The notes under the pieces were generated by a model. The model did not search any database. It was given only the letters and a program-made list of their open reading frames with translations, and was not told where the DNA came from. The translations under genes and the position numbers were made by a program. A stretch of DNA of 64,000 bases from Calycina herbarum. Taxonomy: Eukaryota; Ascomycota; Leotiomycetes; Helotiales; Pezizellaceae. Shown here piece after piece: positions 54,973 through 64,000 of the stretch (position 1 is its first letter; the number at the start of each line of letters is the position of its first letter). The stretch lies in assembly GCA_001414485.1 (NCBI GenBank), contig LLEY01000045.1:1-64000 (forward strand), written 5' to 3'.

Positions 54973-55858
54973 GGGTGTTAAATCAAGGAGTCTGGAGCAT
55001 GAGTGTCACAATATTATGTTAGTTTGTCGGCAAATCTGTCTATGTACGGCAAAATGAGGGGATCAAAAGTAAATGGAAACCATTCGTCACATGATGACAC
55101 CTTCAAAGACCCTCACATTAAGTGAGTTTTATCGAAGCTGCGGAAGATATCGGATACTAATTAGGGCTCGGATCTGCTGCATTTCATTGATACTGTTGTT
55201 GTCATCAGCCAATGGGAGCATCTCATTCGGGAGCGTGCCCAGTTTGATTCGCAGGCACAATAAGCGAGCTTTTGGCCAACCTCACATCGTCCTAAACTTT
55301 CTTCACATTCCGAAACTTGCAACACTGAAGGCCGACACGAGTCTTTTGCCCACATGTCGTTACATCTTCTTCGTCGCCAATCAGCACTTTCAATTGATGA
55401 AGATTCAAACTCTACATAACAGTTCATTCCGGACTCTCACTGAATCGAATCTGTTATCTAGGCCGTGAAGTTTCAGCGTACCTCGTCGTATATCGAACTA
55501 GTTCAAAGCTCCTATGAATAGATATATATCCCTTTAGAAGGCGATATGCTGGCTGTGGACCTTTAACTCATCATGTGGGACATTTCCCCCACTACACGCC
55601 CTCGTGCGGCCACGATAGGTCAAAACTGGACTTCTTGCGCACAAGAACGGGCCCTTGCTCCATGGAGAGGCAACGTGGAGATATGTGAGGGGTTAGATCT
55701 CTCATATCGCTTGACTAGGACGCCAGCTGTATTATATCATCTCCCATTTATCCCGTTTCCCCCTCTTCTTTCTTTCATCGCCCATCAACTCGAGATTGTA
55801 CACGAGTATCAACTATCTCAACCTCAATTCCTCATTCCTCTAGCAATGAGAGAGTATC
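54973..55858. other. intergenic, no gene seen
   Basis: NOC2 3' flank and BTA1 promoter. ORFs at 55073-55468 (plus) and 55161-55427 (minus) are overlapping and without domain. A TATATATCCC box is near 55522, and a pyrimidine-rich leader precedes the BTA1 ATG. Confidence 0.5.
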
Positions 55859-58800
55859 ATGGCTTCTCTTATCCTTAGCATCCTTCCGCAGGATCCCCAC
55901 ACCCAAATCATTCTAGTAGGAGCAATTTTGATTCTACTTATTGGGGGTATTTTCGCCCTCAATTCTCATTCTGGAAAGAGAGATGAAGAGAATCCAAACG
56001 CCTTCTTATCTTTTCTGCGATTCTTCTACGCTTCTTTCTTGAAGCCGCATACCGGAGATGGCACAGGGAATGGACAGCAAGATGCCCTTGAGAGTTTCTA
56101 CAAGGCACAAGCTGGTGTGTATGATGCAACTAGAAAGAGACTTCTCCGTGGTCGAGAAGATATGCTCGGTTTAGTTGCTGCCCAGTTGGTTCATAAAGCC
56201 GCGATTGAGCGAACACATGATACCAGGCGTATCTGGGTCGATGTAAGTATACCTGTCCTTCTGCTTTCTGGCATTCAAATTAAGCTCATACTATCTAGAT
56301 TGGAGGAGGAACAGGATGGAACATCGAAGCCATGTCTGAATTCGTCTCCGTATCAGAATTCTTCTCAAGTGTGTACCTGGTCGATTTTTCACCGTCCCTC
56401 TGCGAAGTAGCCCGCAAGCGATTTGCGCGATTGGGCTGGAAGAATGTGAAAGTGGTTTGCCAGGATGCCAGAACTTTCCGGTTGGAAGATCATGAAAATG
56501 ATGCTTCCAGTTTGACATCTTTCTCACCGCTTTCAAAATACCCCAACGATGATGAAAGCCATATTGGGGGTGCCGATCTTGTTACGCTCTCTTATAGCTT
56601 GTCTATGATTGTAGGTTACCAGTTTAGGACTCTCATTCTCGTTGATGTTAGCTAATTGACGCAGCCTGATTTTTATTCCGTCATCGACTCCATCAGCTCT
56701 CTTCTTGCGCCTTCCGGTACAATTGGTAACAGAACCTCCCCTTTTACCTATAAGGAGCAAACATTGACTTCAATAGGTGTCGTTGATTTTTATGTACAGT
56801 CCATAGTGGATTTGAGTTGCCGCAATTATACAGGAGGTGCCATTAATAGGCATGTCAACGTAAGAAACCCAACTCTATACCTTTTTTGCTGGACTTCGTG
56901 CTAGACGATGAAAGAAGCGTTTAATGGCTGCTGTTATCCTAATTGACTAGCATACTTTGAAGTATTAGCCTAGATTTCTGGAACAATTGAAGTTGATTGT
57001 TCCAAAAGATCTCGGTTAATATTATTCTTGAAATGTCCTAGAAATTTGGAGCAACTAGTAAAGCATTATTCCCAGGACTTCGGTTGCCCTTCTTCGTCAG
57101 AATATACGCTAACATGTTACAGTGGTTTGGCCGCTTGTTTTGGCGGGCCTGGTTTGACGTCGATCGTGTTGGCCTCGAAGCCGGCCGTAGAGACTACCTT
57201 GAATATCGATTCGGGACAGTATTGAGCGCAGACTGTCGCAACTATCTTCTAGGTTCAATTCCTTATTATGTTTGGCTGGGGTGTTCCAAACTTCCGTCTT
57301 CTTCTCTCGGACTTCCCAATTATCCCCATGAAATTGTCGAAAGACTGGATGCTGCGGTTACCGAATCCCCATATCTGTCACCCATCAATCATACCAAGGC
57401 ACTTTCACGAGCTGTTGAAAACTCAACACCACCTGAAATCAGATCTAAAGCGTTCGATGCGGCAGTAGTCAACTTATCGGCAAATCTTCCCCTTCCATCG
57501 TTCTTCTACCAGAATCATCACTGGCGAATCCAGTAAGCAACTTTTCCCTTTGTTTCCCTTTGAGCTCCTATTATTCGTCGCCAGGAACAAATTCCGTCGT
57601 TACTTACTGCCTCGCGGTGGACATTAAAGTGGTATTAAATACTCGTTGTTCTTAACTTCAATGACCAAATACTTTGGGGCAATCGAACTTGATTGTTCTA
57701 AACACCTTGGGCAATATTTTTGATTGTTCCAAGTGTTTAGAATAATTACTTTAAATTGTCTTAAAAAGCTAGAGCAGCGAGAGCTAGGTAGGCAGGGCAG
57801 GTGCTAATGTCCATCGCGAGACTGCTCTCGACTCCTGATTCAACGTGGCATGCTAACTTGTTGAAGTTATGACGATTCTTTGAAGAAGCATACACAATTC
57901 AAACACGAGTACATTTATGCTTTCACTTGGGAAGATTCTAGGGTAGATCAACGCCTATTGAACCTTAGCTCCGATGATGTCGTTCTCGCAATCACATCGG
58001 CAGGAGATAATATTCTCTCCTACGCCCTTTCCTCGCCAGCTCGCATCCATGCAGTGGACCTGAACCCAAATCAAAACCATCTTCTCGAACTCAAAGTCGC
58101 CGCTCTCAATGCCCTTCCATATTCCGAGTTCTTCAAGCTATTCGCTACGGGCAAACACGCAGACTTCCGGTCCATTCTTCTAACAAAATTATCGCCCCAT
58201 ATGTCGTCCCGAGCATTTCAATATTGGCTTAATAACACACAGGTCTTTGAATCTAAAAGCGGGAGGGGGCTTTACGAAACTGGGTGGGTAATCTCCGAGT
58301 TCTTTTCCCCGCTTTCGAGTTGTTTCAGGAGAATTGCGGCACCGTTTTCTCCTCTTAATACCCCGTTTTCCCCTCACTTTTCTCAATCTTCCCTCTAGAA
58401 AGGGCAATACTGACTCCGAGATCATCCACAGAGGCTCAAGGCACGCAATACGTGTAGTCCGTCTTCTTGCAACTGCTCTCGGATTCCGCTCTCAAATCAA
58501 GAAACTCCTCGCCGCCAAAACAATCAACGAGCAGCGGGAAATTTGGAGCAAAAAGATCCGACCTTTGATCATGTCCAGACTGCTCTCCTACTTTGTTATC
58601 TCCCAAGAGAAGTTTCTCTGGTGTGCATTGGGGGTCCCGAAAAACCAATTGGCTATGATTGAAGCCGATCACTTGGCCTCCGAGTCAATTTCTAGCAAGC
58701 CCTCGTCTACAAACCCCCTGGGACATACTGAAAAGGAACTAAATTTGTCAAGAGGAAAAGCTGTATGGGAATACATGGTTCAAACCCTCGATCCCGTGAT

Positions 58801-59377
58801 TGGAGAATCTTTGATCGGCGATGATAATCCATACTATCTCGTATGTCTCCAGGGCTCTTATTCGCAACAATGCCACCCCGATTATCTCACCCCCAAGGCC
58901 CATCAAAAGCTCTCAAGAGGCGGTGCTTTCAACGGTCTCCGTATCCACACTGATGAGATCAACGAAGTGGTTAACCGTCTCAAGAGAGGAACACTCACTG
59001 TCGCTGTAATCATGGACTCGATGGATTGGTTTGATCCCGGAGCAGAGGAAGCCAGTGTTCAAATCTCCAATATCAACAGGGCAATGAAACTCGGAGGCAG
59101 AGTTCTTTTAAGGTCTTCTGCTTTGACTCCTTGGTATATTTCTACCTTTGAGTCACTGGGATTTGTGGCAAAGAGGGTTGGTGCGCGAATTGCAGGAGCT
59201 TGTATTGATCGGTAAGTAACGTATTCCTTTTCATAAGCGAGAATCAAGGTTGCTAACGGAAGATAAAGGGTCAATATGTATGCCTCTTGCTACATCCTCA
59301 CAAAAATCGAGAACCTTCCCCCAGTGAACACAACTGAGCGTGGAAGCTCGGTTGAGCTTGATGAGCTCGAGATTTGA
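55859..59377 (+). CDS. BTA1: betaine lipid synthase (DGTS synthase)
   Basis: Makes diacylglyceryl-trimethylhomoserine, a phosphorus-free membrane lipid that replaces phosphatidylcholine when phosphate is short. Exons are 55859-56242, 56299-56610, 56665-56725, 56777-56859, 57123-57532, 57867-58283, 58432-59211 and 59269-59377; the product is 851 residues. An N-terminal membrane segment (about 18-34) precedes a BtaB-like methyltransferase domain with the SAM loop DVIGGGTGWNIEAM (joined across intron 1), LVDFSPSLCEVARKRF and DLVTLSYSLSMI. A BtaA-like aminocarboxypropyl-transferase domain begins IHYDDSLKKHTQFKHEYIYA, followed by FTWEDSRVDQRLL, AITSAGDNILSYAL and GGSRHAIRVVR. All eight exons keep frame. 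Two introns are unusually long (263 and 334 bases) and hold inverted-repeat element copies. No sign of inactivation. Confidence 0.95.
56935..57065. mobile_element. degenerate element copy in BTA1 intron 4
   Basis: TGGAACAATTGAAGTTGATT, continuing GTTCCAAAAGATCTCGGTTAATATTATTCTTG, aligns base by base, with drift, to the middle of the element in intron 5 (GGGCAATCGAACTTGATTG, then TTCTAAACACCTTGGGCAATATTTTTGATTG). Ends are not clear, so borders are approximate. Confidence 0.5.
57611..57820. mobile_element. MITE-like element inserted in BTA1 intron 5
   Basis: The left end CTCGCGGTGGACATTA (57611-57626) and right end TAATGTCCATCGCGAG (57805-57820) are inverted with one mismatch. ACTGC flanks both sides (57606-57610 and 57821-57825), fitting a 5-bp target duplication. 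The left arm continues AAGTGGTATTAAATAC, which reads as AAGCGGCAGTAAATAC after several C-to-T changes, linking it to the 14-17 kb copies. The body matches the 14.2-kb copy in reverse. The intron still has a donor, CTAAC branch and acceptor outside the element. Confidence 0.72.
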
Positions 59378-59664
59378 CTTCAGCCTTCTACGTCTGTCGC
59401 AGTACGCGAAGTGGAAGAATGGAGGTGTCACAGGAGAGAAGCAGCGAGTTTTGATCAAGCGTGTTTCTTCAGCGAGAATTCTGGTATTTATGTGGAGAAG
59501 CTACGAGATGATGATAGAACGCCTACACAAGACGATAAATATCCTAGCTACCATGTACTAGGTTTGTAGATGCAAGAGTAAATCAGCGGGCCGGGCAGAA
59601 AGCCAAATCTTTTTGAACCCTCCCCAACCACGTATTGGCATCATAGTTGCCAGCCATTTCCCAT

Positions 59665-60087
59665 TTAGAATATGGTGAGGCAAACCGTTTCATCTGCTCT
59701 TGTATCCGTGCCGCATTCAGCTGGGTCAACAAAAGTGTTCCCATTGAAGGTCACCTGAGGAGCTCTCATGTAATTCCAGTTGTTTGTGTCGTCCCAATGA
59801 AGATGTACCGAGCTAGGCCATCCAGCCACATCAATCGTTATATCATCTGGTTTTACACCGCCGTCAGGCCGGCCCTGGGACTGTTCTTTGTGCAGACTTT
59901 GGCAGTTTGGGTCAAGAATGTCGACGCTGATATCTTTACCTGCGTTCATGCTGTGGTAGACGAGTTGATGCTTTCCTGGTGTTGGCCGGCAGGTCGGGAA
60001 TGTTGGATTTGCAAGAGTGAGGTTGAAAAGCATGGTTGTGGAGAGGAAGAGAGAAATGATTCTTGATGAAGTTCGCGTGAGAAACAT
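59665..60087 (-). CDS. small secreted protein, paralogue A
   Basis: 140 residues, intronless. A signal peptide with a long hydrophobic stretch (ISLFLSTTMLFNLTLA) is followed by a mature part with four Cys. The conserved frame is C-x-PTxGKH-x-x-x-Y, GKDISVDILDPNC, an internal VAGW-x8-W, WNYMRAPQVTF, and C-x8-to-10-C-x-T-x-F at the end. It shares this frame with the gene at 61419-61811. No named family is recognised; small size, secretion and paired Cys suit an effector-like or antimicrobial-like role, which is only inference. An in-frame extension upstream (to 60327) lacks a signal peptide, so the ATG at 60087 was chosen. Confidence 0.7.
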   Translation of the reverse strand: MFLTRTSSRIISLFLSTTMLFNLTLANPTFPTCRPTPGKHQLVYHSMNAGKDISVDILDPNCQSLHKEQSQGRPDGGVKPDDITIDVAGWPSSVHLHWDDTNNWNYMRAPQVTFNGNTFVDPAECGTDTRADETVCLTIF

Positions 60088-61418
60088 TTTAGGGGCTGAG
60101 TCTTTGTGGTGTTGGAATTGTGGTTGTTTTTGACTTGTGGGACCTGGATTTTGTGGTATTGAGAAGTTGAAGTAAATTTGTGTTGTAGCTTGATTTGTAC
60201 TTTGAGAAAAGACGAGCTTCCCATCTCCTCCTTTATACTTGATGTTACTAGATTGCGAATAATTGCTTTGGGGTGCTGTGAGTAAGAGACTTGGGTCGAC
60301 TTGGGTCGCGTGACAAAATTGACTCACTCAAACTTCAAAGTTTATAGAAAAAAACTGGCAAGGGGGGTGGCCTGAAGACCTGGGTAACTGAAACGTGTTT
60401 CAAACAGCTTAAGGTCTACATTAACAGATGGTAAAAAGGCTACGAGAATTTTCGGTTATCCGAAGTAAGGCTGGAGGGGTTCCAGTCACTGCTCAACATA
60501 TTCGTAACCTTTGAGTAAAACTAGGCGCACGTGGTGCAATGACTGAACCTCGAAAGACACCTTGCGATTGCTGGAGCAATGGCCAAAGCTCTTACGTTGC
60601 GTGAAAGGCGTCAAACTTGCAACTCGCAAGCGAGTTGCTGACAATAACTTTCAGATAATGTAGCCAAACCAATAACCCAAACTCAAACTGAAGGGAATCC
60701 CTACAACTCTTGGGGGGGGGGGTTTAATGACCCAGGTAGCAATGTGTAGCGCACACCATTTGCTTGCGTTCGGTGTCAAAGTCTCGTGCTCAAAGGGAGG
60801 GAGCGGCCGTCCTCGACCATACGCATGGTGTTCTTTGCGGCCTCAGATTCGGCTTTCTGTATCTATTACAGGTTGCGAAGTGGCAAAACGGATGTGTCAT
60901 AAGATAGGAGATAACAGAGGCAACCACTTTATGATATTTACCGAGAATCAGTGTTAGCAATAGTATTCGGAATAACATACCACCACGGTAATATTATTGG
61001 AACCTGCTTTTATACTTACTATTTACACTACGTCACTCCAAATATATGATACGGTATTATTATTTTGGTTGACAGTATAATGATATTGCGATATTATATA
61101 ATAAATTATAAATTTAAAAGCCAAGTAATTGAATTGCTGATATGGTGGCAATATTACGTCTGGAAATTGAAATGTAGCTACTGGAATATCATAATAACAT
61201 ATTTTTCAAAAATACTATAGCATTTTATCACGATAATACTAGTGCGCACAGCCGAAAACTATAGGTTTTGAATAATAATACAACGCTTAACTATTATACA
61301 ACACGATAAATACCCTAGTTACAATATCCCTAGGTTTATAGATGCAAGAATAAATAAGCGGACTAGTAAGGAGGCTAAATCATTTCAAACCTACACCATA
61401 AACCACTCTCCACTGCTC
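60088..61418. other. intergenic between paralogues, with AT-rich block
   Basis: The first part is the promoter of paralogue A (CTTTATACTTG box near 60233). A run of about ten G lies near 60712-60722. From about 60955 to 61340 the sequence is very A/T rich with ATAATATTAT-type runs and no ORF. The last part (61303-61375) is a copy of 59534-59610. Confidence 0.55.
61303..61375. repeat. duplicated 3' flank, matching 59534-59610
   Basis: CGATAAATACCCTAGTTACA and CTAGGTTTATAGATGCAAGA, with AATAAATAAGCGGACT, align with CGATAAATATCCTAGCTACC, CTAGGTTTGTAGATGCAAGA and GTAAATCAGCGGGCC in the flank of paralogue A. Most differences are C/T or G/A, the copy at 61.3 kb being the A/T-richer. Confidence 0.65.
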
Positions 61419-61811
61419 TTAAAATGTAGTGGTACAAGCTGAATCATCTCCCTTGGTAGCACAACTTTCAGGTTGATATACCTTGCGATCGAAAGTCACA
61501 GTGGGACCATGCATAGAGTTCCAGCCCTTCTCCCAAGAAATCTCAATCCAGTTAGCCCACCCCGGGATTTTAAGTACAAAGCGAGTGGGAACCTTAGCGC
61601 CTTTTGGACGGTGTGGAATGTGGTGTGTATCCATGATGGGCTTGCAATTTGGATCGAAGACATCGATGATGATGTCTTCGCCGGCTCGAGAGCTTTGATA
61701 GCCTACTGTGTGTTTTCCTGCTGTTGGCTGGCAGTCCATGAGACCTGCGAGGGCGAGGTTGGGAAGCAGGGTTAAGGAGAGGAGGAGAGAGATGATGTGT
61801 GTGAGATGCAT
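61419..61811 (-). CDS. small secreted protein, paralogue B
   Basis: 130 residues, intronless. The signal peptide (MHLTHIISLLLSLTLLPNLALA) is followed by a mature part with four Cys in the same positions as paralogue A: MDCQPTAGKHTVGYQSSRAG, DIIIDVFDPNCKPI, IPGWANWIEISWEKGWNSM, PTVTF, ESC and SACTTTF. The two differ at roughly half of the residues while keeping these anchors. Promoters share ATTGCGAATAA, TGCTGTGA-TAA and a GACTTG...TGACAAAAT block, so the pair arose by duplication of a whole gene with flanks. Function unknown; same caution as for paralogue A. Confidence 0.72.
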   Translation of the reverse strand: MHLTHIISLLLSLTLLPNLALAGLMDCQPTAGKHTVGYQSSRAGEDIIIDVFDPNCKPIMDTHHIPHRPKGAKVPTRFVLKIPGWANWIEISWEKGWNSMHGPTVTFDRKVYQPESCATKGDDSACTTTF

Positions 61812-62907
61812 TTTCGATGTGGTGCTTCGTAGTATGTTTGTGTTGGTTGCTGTTAACTTGTTGAACTTGGTGTTTGTGATGTTTATGGTGTTTTGCAGTT
61901 GTGATAAGTTTGTGGTATTGCTTGGTAGATAGTTTGAGAGCAGAAGAACTTCTTTTTATACCCCCGGGTCTAGCTTGTGTTGCGGTATTGCGAATAACAA
62001 GCCTGAGATGCTGTGAATAATACACTTGGATGACTTGACAAAATCAGCATCCACCAGGGAGTTCACGATTTCATAACTGGTCAAGACTCGAACACCACTA
62101 CTCTGCTTACTCAATAATTCAAGTCACACTCGAAAAATCAATTTCCTAATCCTATCATGCTCGAATGAGTAAATAAAAACTACAATTATTTCCCCATAAG
62201 AGCCAGGACAATTGGTGTAGAATCGCGAGTGTCTTGGACTACACTCACTTATTCTTGCAACCCCTGGTGATTCAAGAATAAATCCAAGACATGAAAATAC
62301 CATTCACACCTCCCCGATACGCTAGGTGACTCAATCTAGACCTTCAACGGGTTGGCGAAGTCTTTGTTTCCCTGGGAGGTAAGACTGCCAATACCTCATC
62401 TCTTTCTCAGAGTGAGACCAAACCATATCTCGTCATACCAACTTTGACACCCGCCACTCGAAGCCAAGAGTCCTACCAAGTCACCATCGATCCAGGGGCG
62501 AGAATGAACATGTCATGTCAGATGGGAAGAAGACCAGGTCAAGTCAAGTAAAGAACGGGAAAAACATTCCTTTGCTAAGTGACTAAATAATTCCATAAAT
62601 GGTATCTTCTCTAACAATAAATTTGGGACATCCACGGACGCTCATCTACAATAAAACATCATCATGCATGCCAAATAAAACACCAGCCATATGAACAAAG
62701 CCAACTCAGGAGCCCATCTCCCCTCGCCAACGTCTGATAGTTACAAAAGGACCCCCGCCAACGAAAATGCATCGAGAAAAATTCATGTCATTTCTCTTTC
62801 TGTGCTGAAACCAGTTCTAAGTATAGGGATACATGTAAAGTGTTTGTAATAAAAGTAAATTTGGGTTGAGCTTTCTCTTTGTGTATTGATATACATGTGA
62901 TATATAC
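61812..62907. other. intergenic, no gene seen
   Basis: Paralogue B promoter (TTTTTATACCC box near 61954) and the 3' flank of the NADPH oxidase gene. No ORF with support. Confidence 0.5.
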
Positions 62908-64000
62908 CTAGAAATGCTCTTTCCAGAAGGAGAAGTTGACTTCGGGGACAGAGGCTTTCTTGCATGCCTTCTTGATTTCTCGGGCTGCGACGTTGGGTCC
63001 TGGAAGATATTGTTAGTATATTGACAGAGATTAAAGAGATAGAATGAAACATACCACAGAAGTAAACACCGACGTTTGTCCTCATATCACCCTCGAGACC
63101 ATTCAAGTATGTTCGGTCCATGATACCTTCTCTCATACCTTGGAACAGTTTTCCGAAATCGGGACGACCGAAGTTGGTTCGTGCCTTGAGTTCAGTGAGG
63201 GGATCCACATTGGAACCAACACTGTTGAGGATAATATTGTTGGTGGTGTTGATGTCGAGTTTTTGTGTCAGGTAGGTGTGAATCTTCAAGAACTCATTGC
63301 CGCTGTTACCAGGTAGGTTGGCAGCTTCTTGACTCTGAGCCTCGAGGGAGGAGAGGAGGACTTGGAACCATTCGAAAGAGGTGGTGTCTTTGCAAACCCA
63401 GATGAATTCAACACGACGAAGACGGGTTGGTGGATTTGGTCCGTTGCGCATGTGCCAGATGTTCTTGAGAATAGCGGCCCAAGGAGTGACACCAATACCG
63501 GTTCCGATGAGAACGGCAATCTCATTGTCGAAAACGTCTTCTGCTGGTGCACCATATGGTCCATCGATCCGGAGAGCTGGCATTTCTTGGCCGTTTTGGA
63601 GAGCTACTTCGTACATTTGCCCAGCATCGCCTCCTTCATAAAGCTTTGATTGTGCTGCACCTGCTCCTAAAGCATCACCGAGGGCACGGGTGAAGTCACC
63701 GACTTGTCGAACGTGAACGGAAATGTACTCATCGAATGGGCATGAGGTGATGGTAAATGGATGCCATTGTTGGGAGGAGACGGAAGGGACGTTGAGGAAC
63801 AACCATTGTCCCGCCTTGTACTTCATCGATGGCTTCTTGAACTGGATCTCCATAGCATCTGTTTCTGGATTAGTACAGACCAATAGTAGAGGGGGGTTTT
63901 CGGGAACTTACCATATGGATGGCGAACGACACGAACAATCTTGGTCTCTCTTCTAGCACGTATCTCACGATAAATTCTCTCCATGAAGTAAAGTCCACCA
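62908..64000 (-). CDS. noxA: NADPH oxidase NoxA type, 3' part, runs off the right edge
   Basis: A membrane flavocytochrome that passes electrons from NADPH to oxygen to make superoxide; NoxA is tied to sexual development and infection structures in fungi. The visible exons are 64000-63912 (partial), 63858-63055 and 62999-62908. The first piece reads GLYFMERIYREIRARRETKI VRVVRHPY, then DAMEIQFKKPSMKYKAGQWL and the FAD site HPFTITSCPFDEYISVHVRQ. The NADPH-binding part GPYGAPAEDV and VLIGTGIGVTPWAAIL follow. The end KKASVPEVNFSFWKEHF is the classical Nox C-terminus. The heme/transmembrane half lies beyond the window. Unspliced reading at 63054 would give a false tail, so both introns (53 and 55 bases) are well supported. 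No EF hand is visible in this part, so NoxA/NOX1 is preferred over NoxC. Confidence 0.92.

Noticed and set aside
55073..55468. A 131-codon ORF downstream of NOC2
   Set aside because: No domain; opposite-strand ORF overlaps; sits in the expected 3' flank.

Overview
The window is nuclear DNA from a filamentous ascomycete. Introns are short (about 50-65 bases) with GTAAGT/GTATGT donors, CTAAC or CTGAC branch sites and CAG/TAG acceptors. Gene content is typical of Pezizomycotina: a NoxA-type NADPH oxidase, a Pal1 homologue, a betaine-lipid synthase, DUF7732-like and PAN-like secreted proteins, and a Zn2Cys6 regulator. Protein style and moderate GC suggest Leotiomycetes, perhaps near Sclerotiniaceae. 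That placement is an inference from protein flavour, not from a search.

Layout. 0-13 kb: a tiny Cys-rich ORF open to the left edge, a spliced Gly/Ser-rich GPI-type protein, UDP-GlcNAc pyrophosphorylase, a thymine-DNA glycosylase, a seven-exon secreted Cys-rich protein and a Pal1 homologue. 11.0-12.4 kb is a non-coding field of a degenerate GAGTAAGCT motif. 14-18 kb is a repeat island: inverted-repeat elements, a decayed gene interrupted by one of them, then a secreted lysozyme-like gene. 21-38 kb: fatty-aldehyde dehydrogenase, mitochondrial ribosomal mS35, ALG13, a GNAT, a zinc alcohol dehydrogenase, exosome RRP4, U6 phosphodiesterase USB1, a Gal80-like oxidoreductase and a Zn2Cys6 factor. 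38.3-50.1 kb is almost empty of recognisable genes; one small Cys/His-rich gene with a 5'UTR intron was found in it. 50-64 kb: MDM12, VPS28, NOC2, BTA1, two tandem paralogous secreted proteins separated by a very AT-rich block, and the 3' end of a NoxA-type gene that runs off the right edge.

Working relationships. Most genes are independent housekeeping functions. Four divergent pairs share short intergenic promoters: mS35/ALG13, RRP4/USB1 (both RNA 3'-end trimming), Gal80-like/Zn2Cys6 factor, and VPS28/NOC2. UAP1 makes UDP-GlcNAc and ALG13 belongs to an enzyme that uses it, but they are 20 kb apart.

The most unusual signal is a small inverted-repeat element family of about 200-280 bp. Its ends share AAAAGCGGCAGTA. 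It has one copy with 26-bp matching ends beside the Pal1 promoter, one copy with a 5-bp candidate target duplication inside a BTA1 intron, and further copies, fragments and solo ends elsewhere. I know of no described family with these ends, but I could not search. Splice sites given here were worked out by hand from frame continuity and consensus, not from transcripts.
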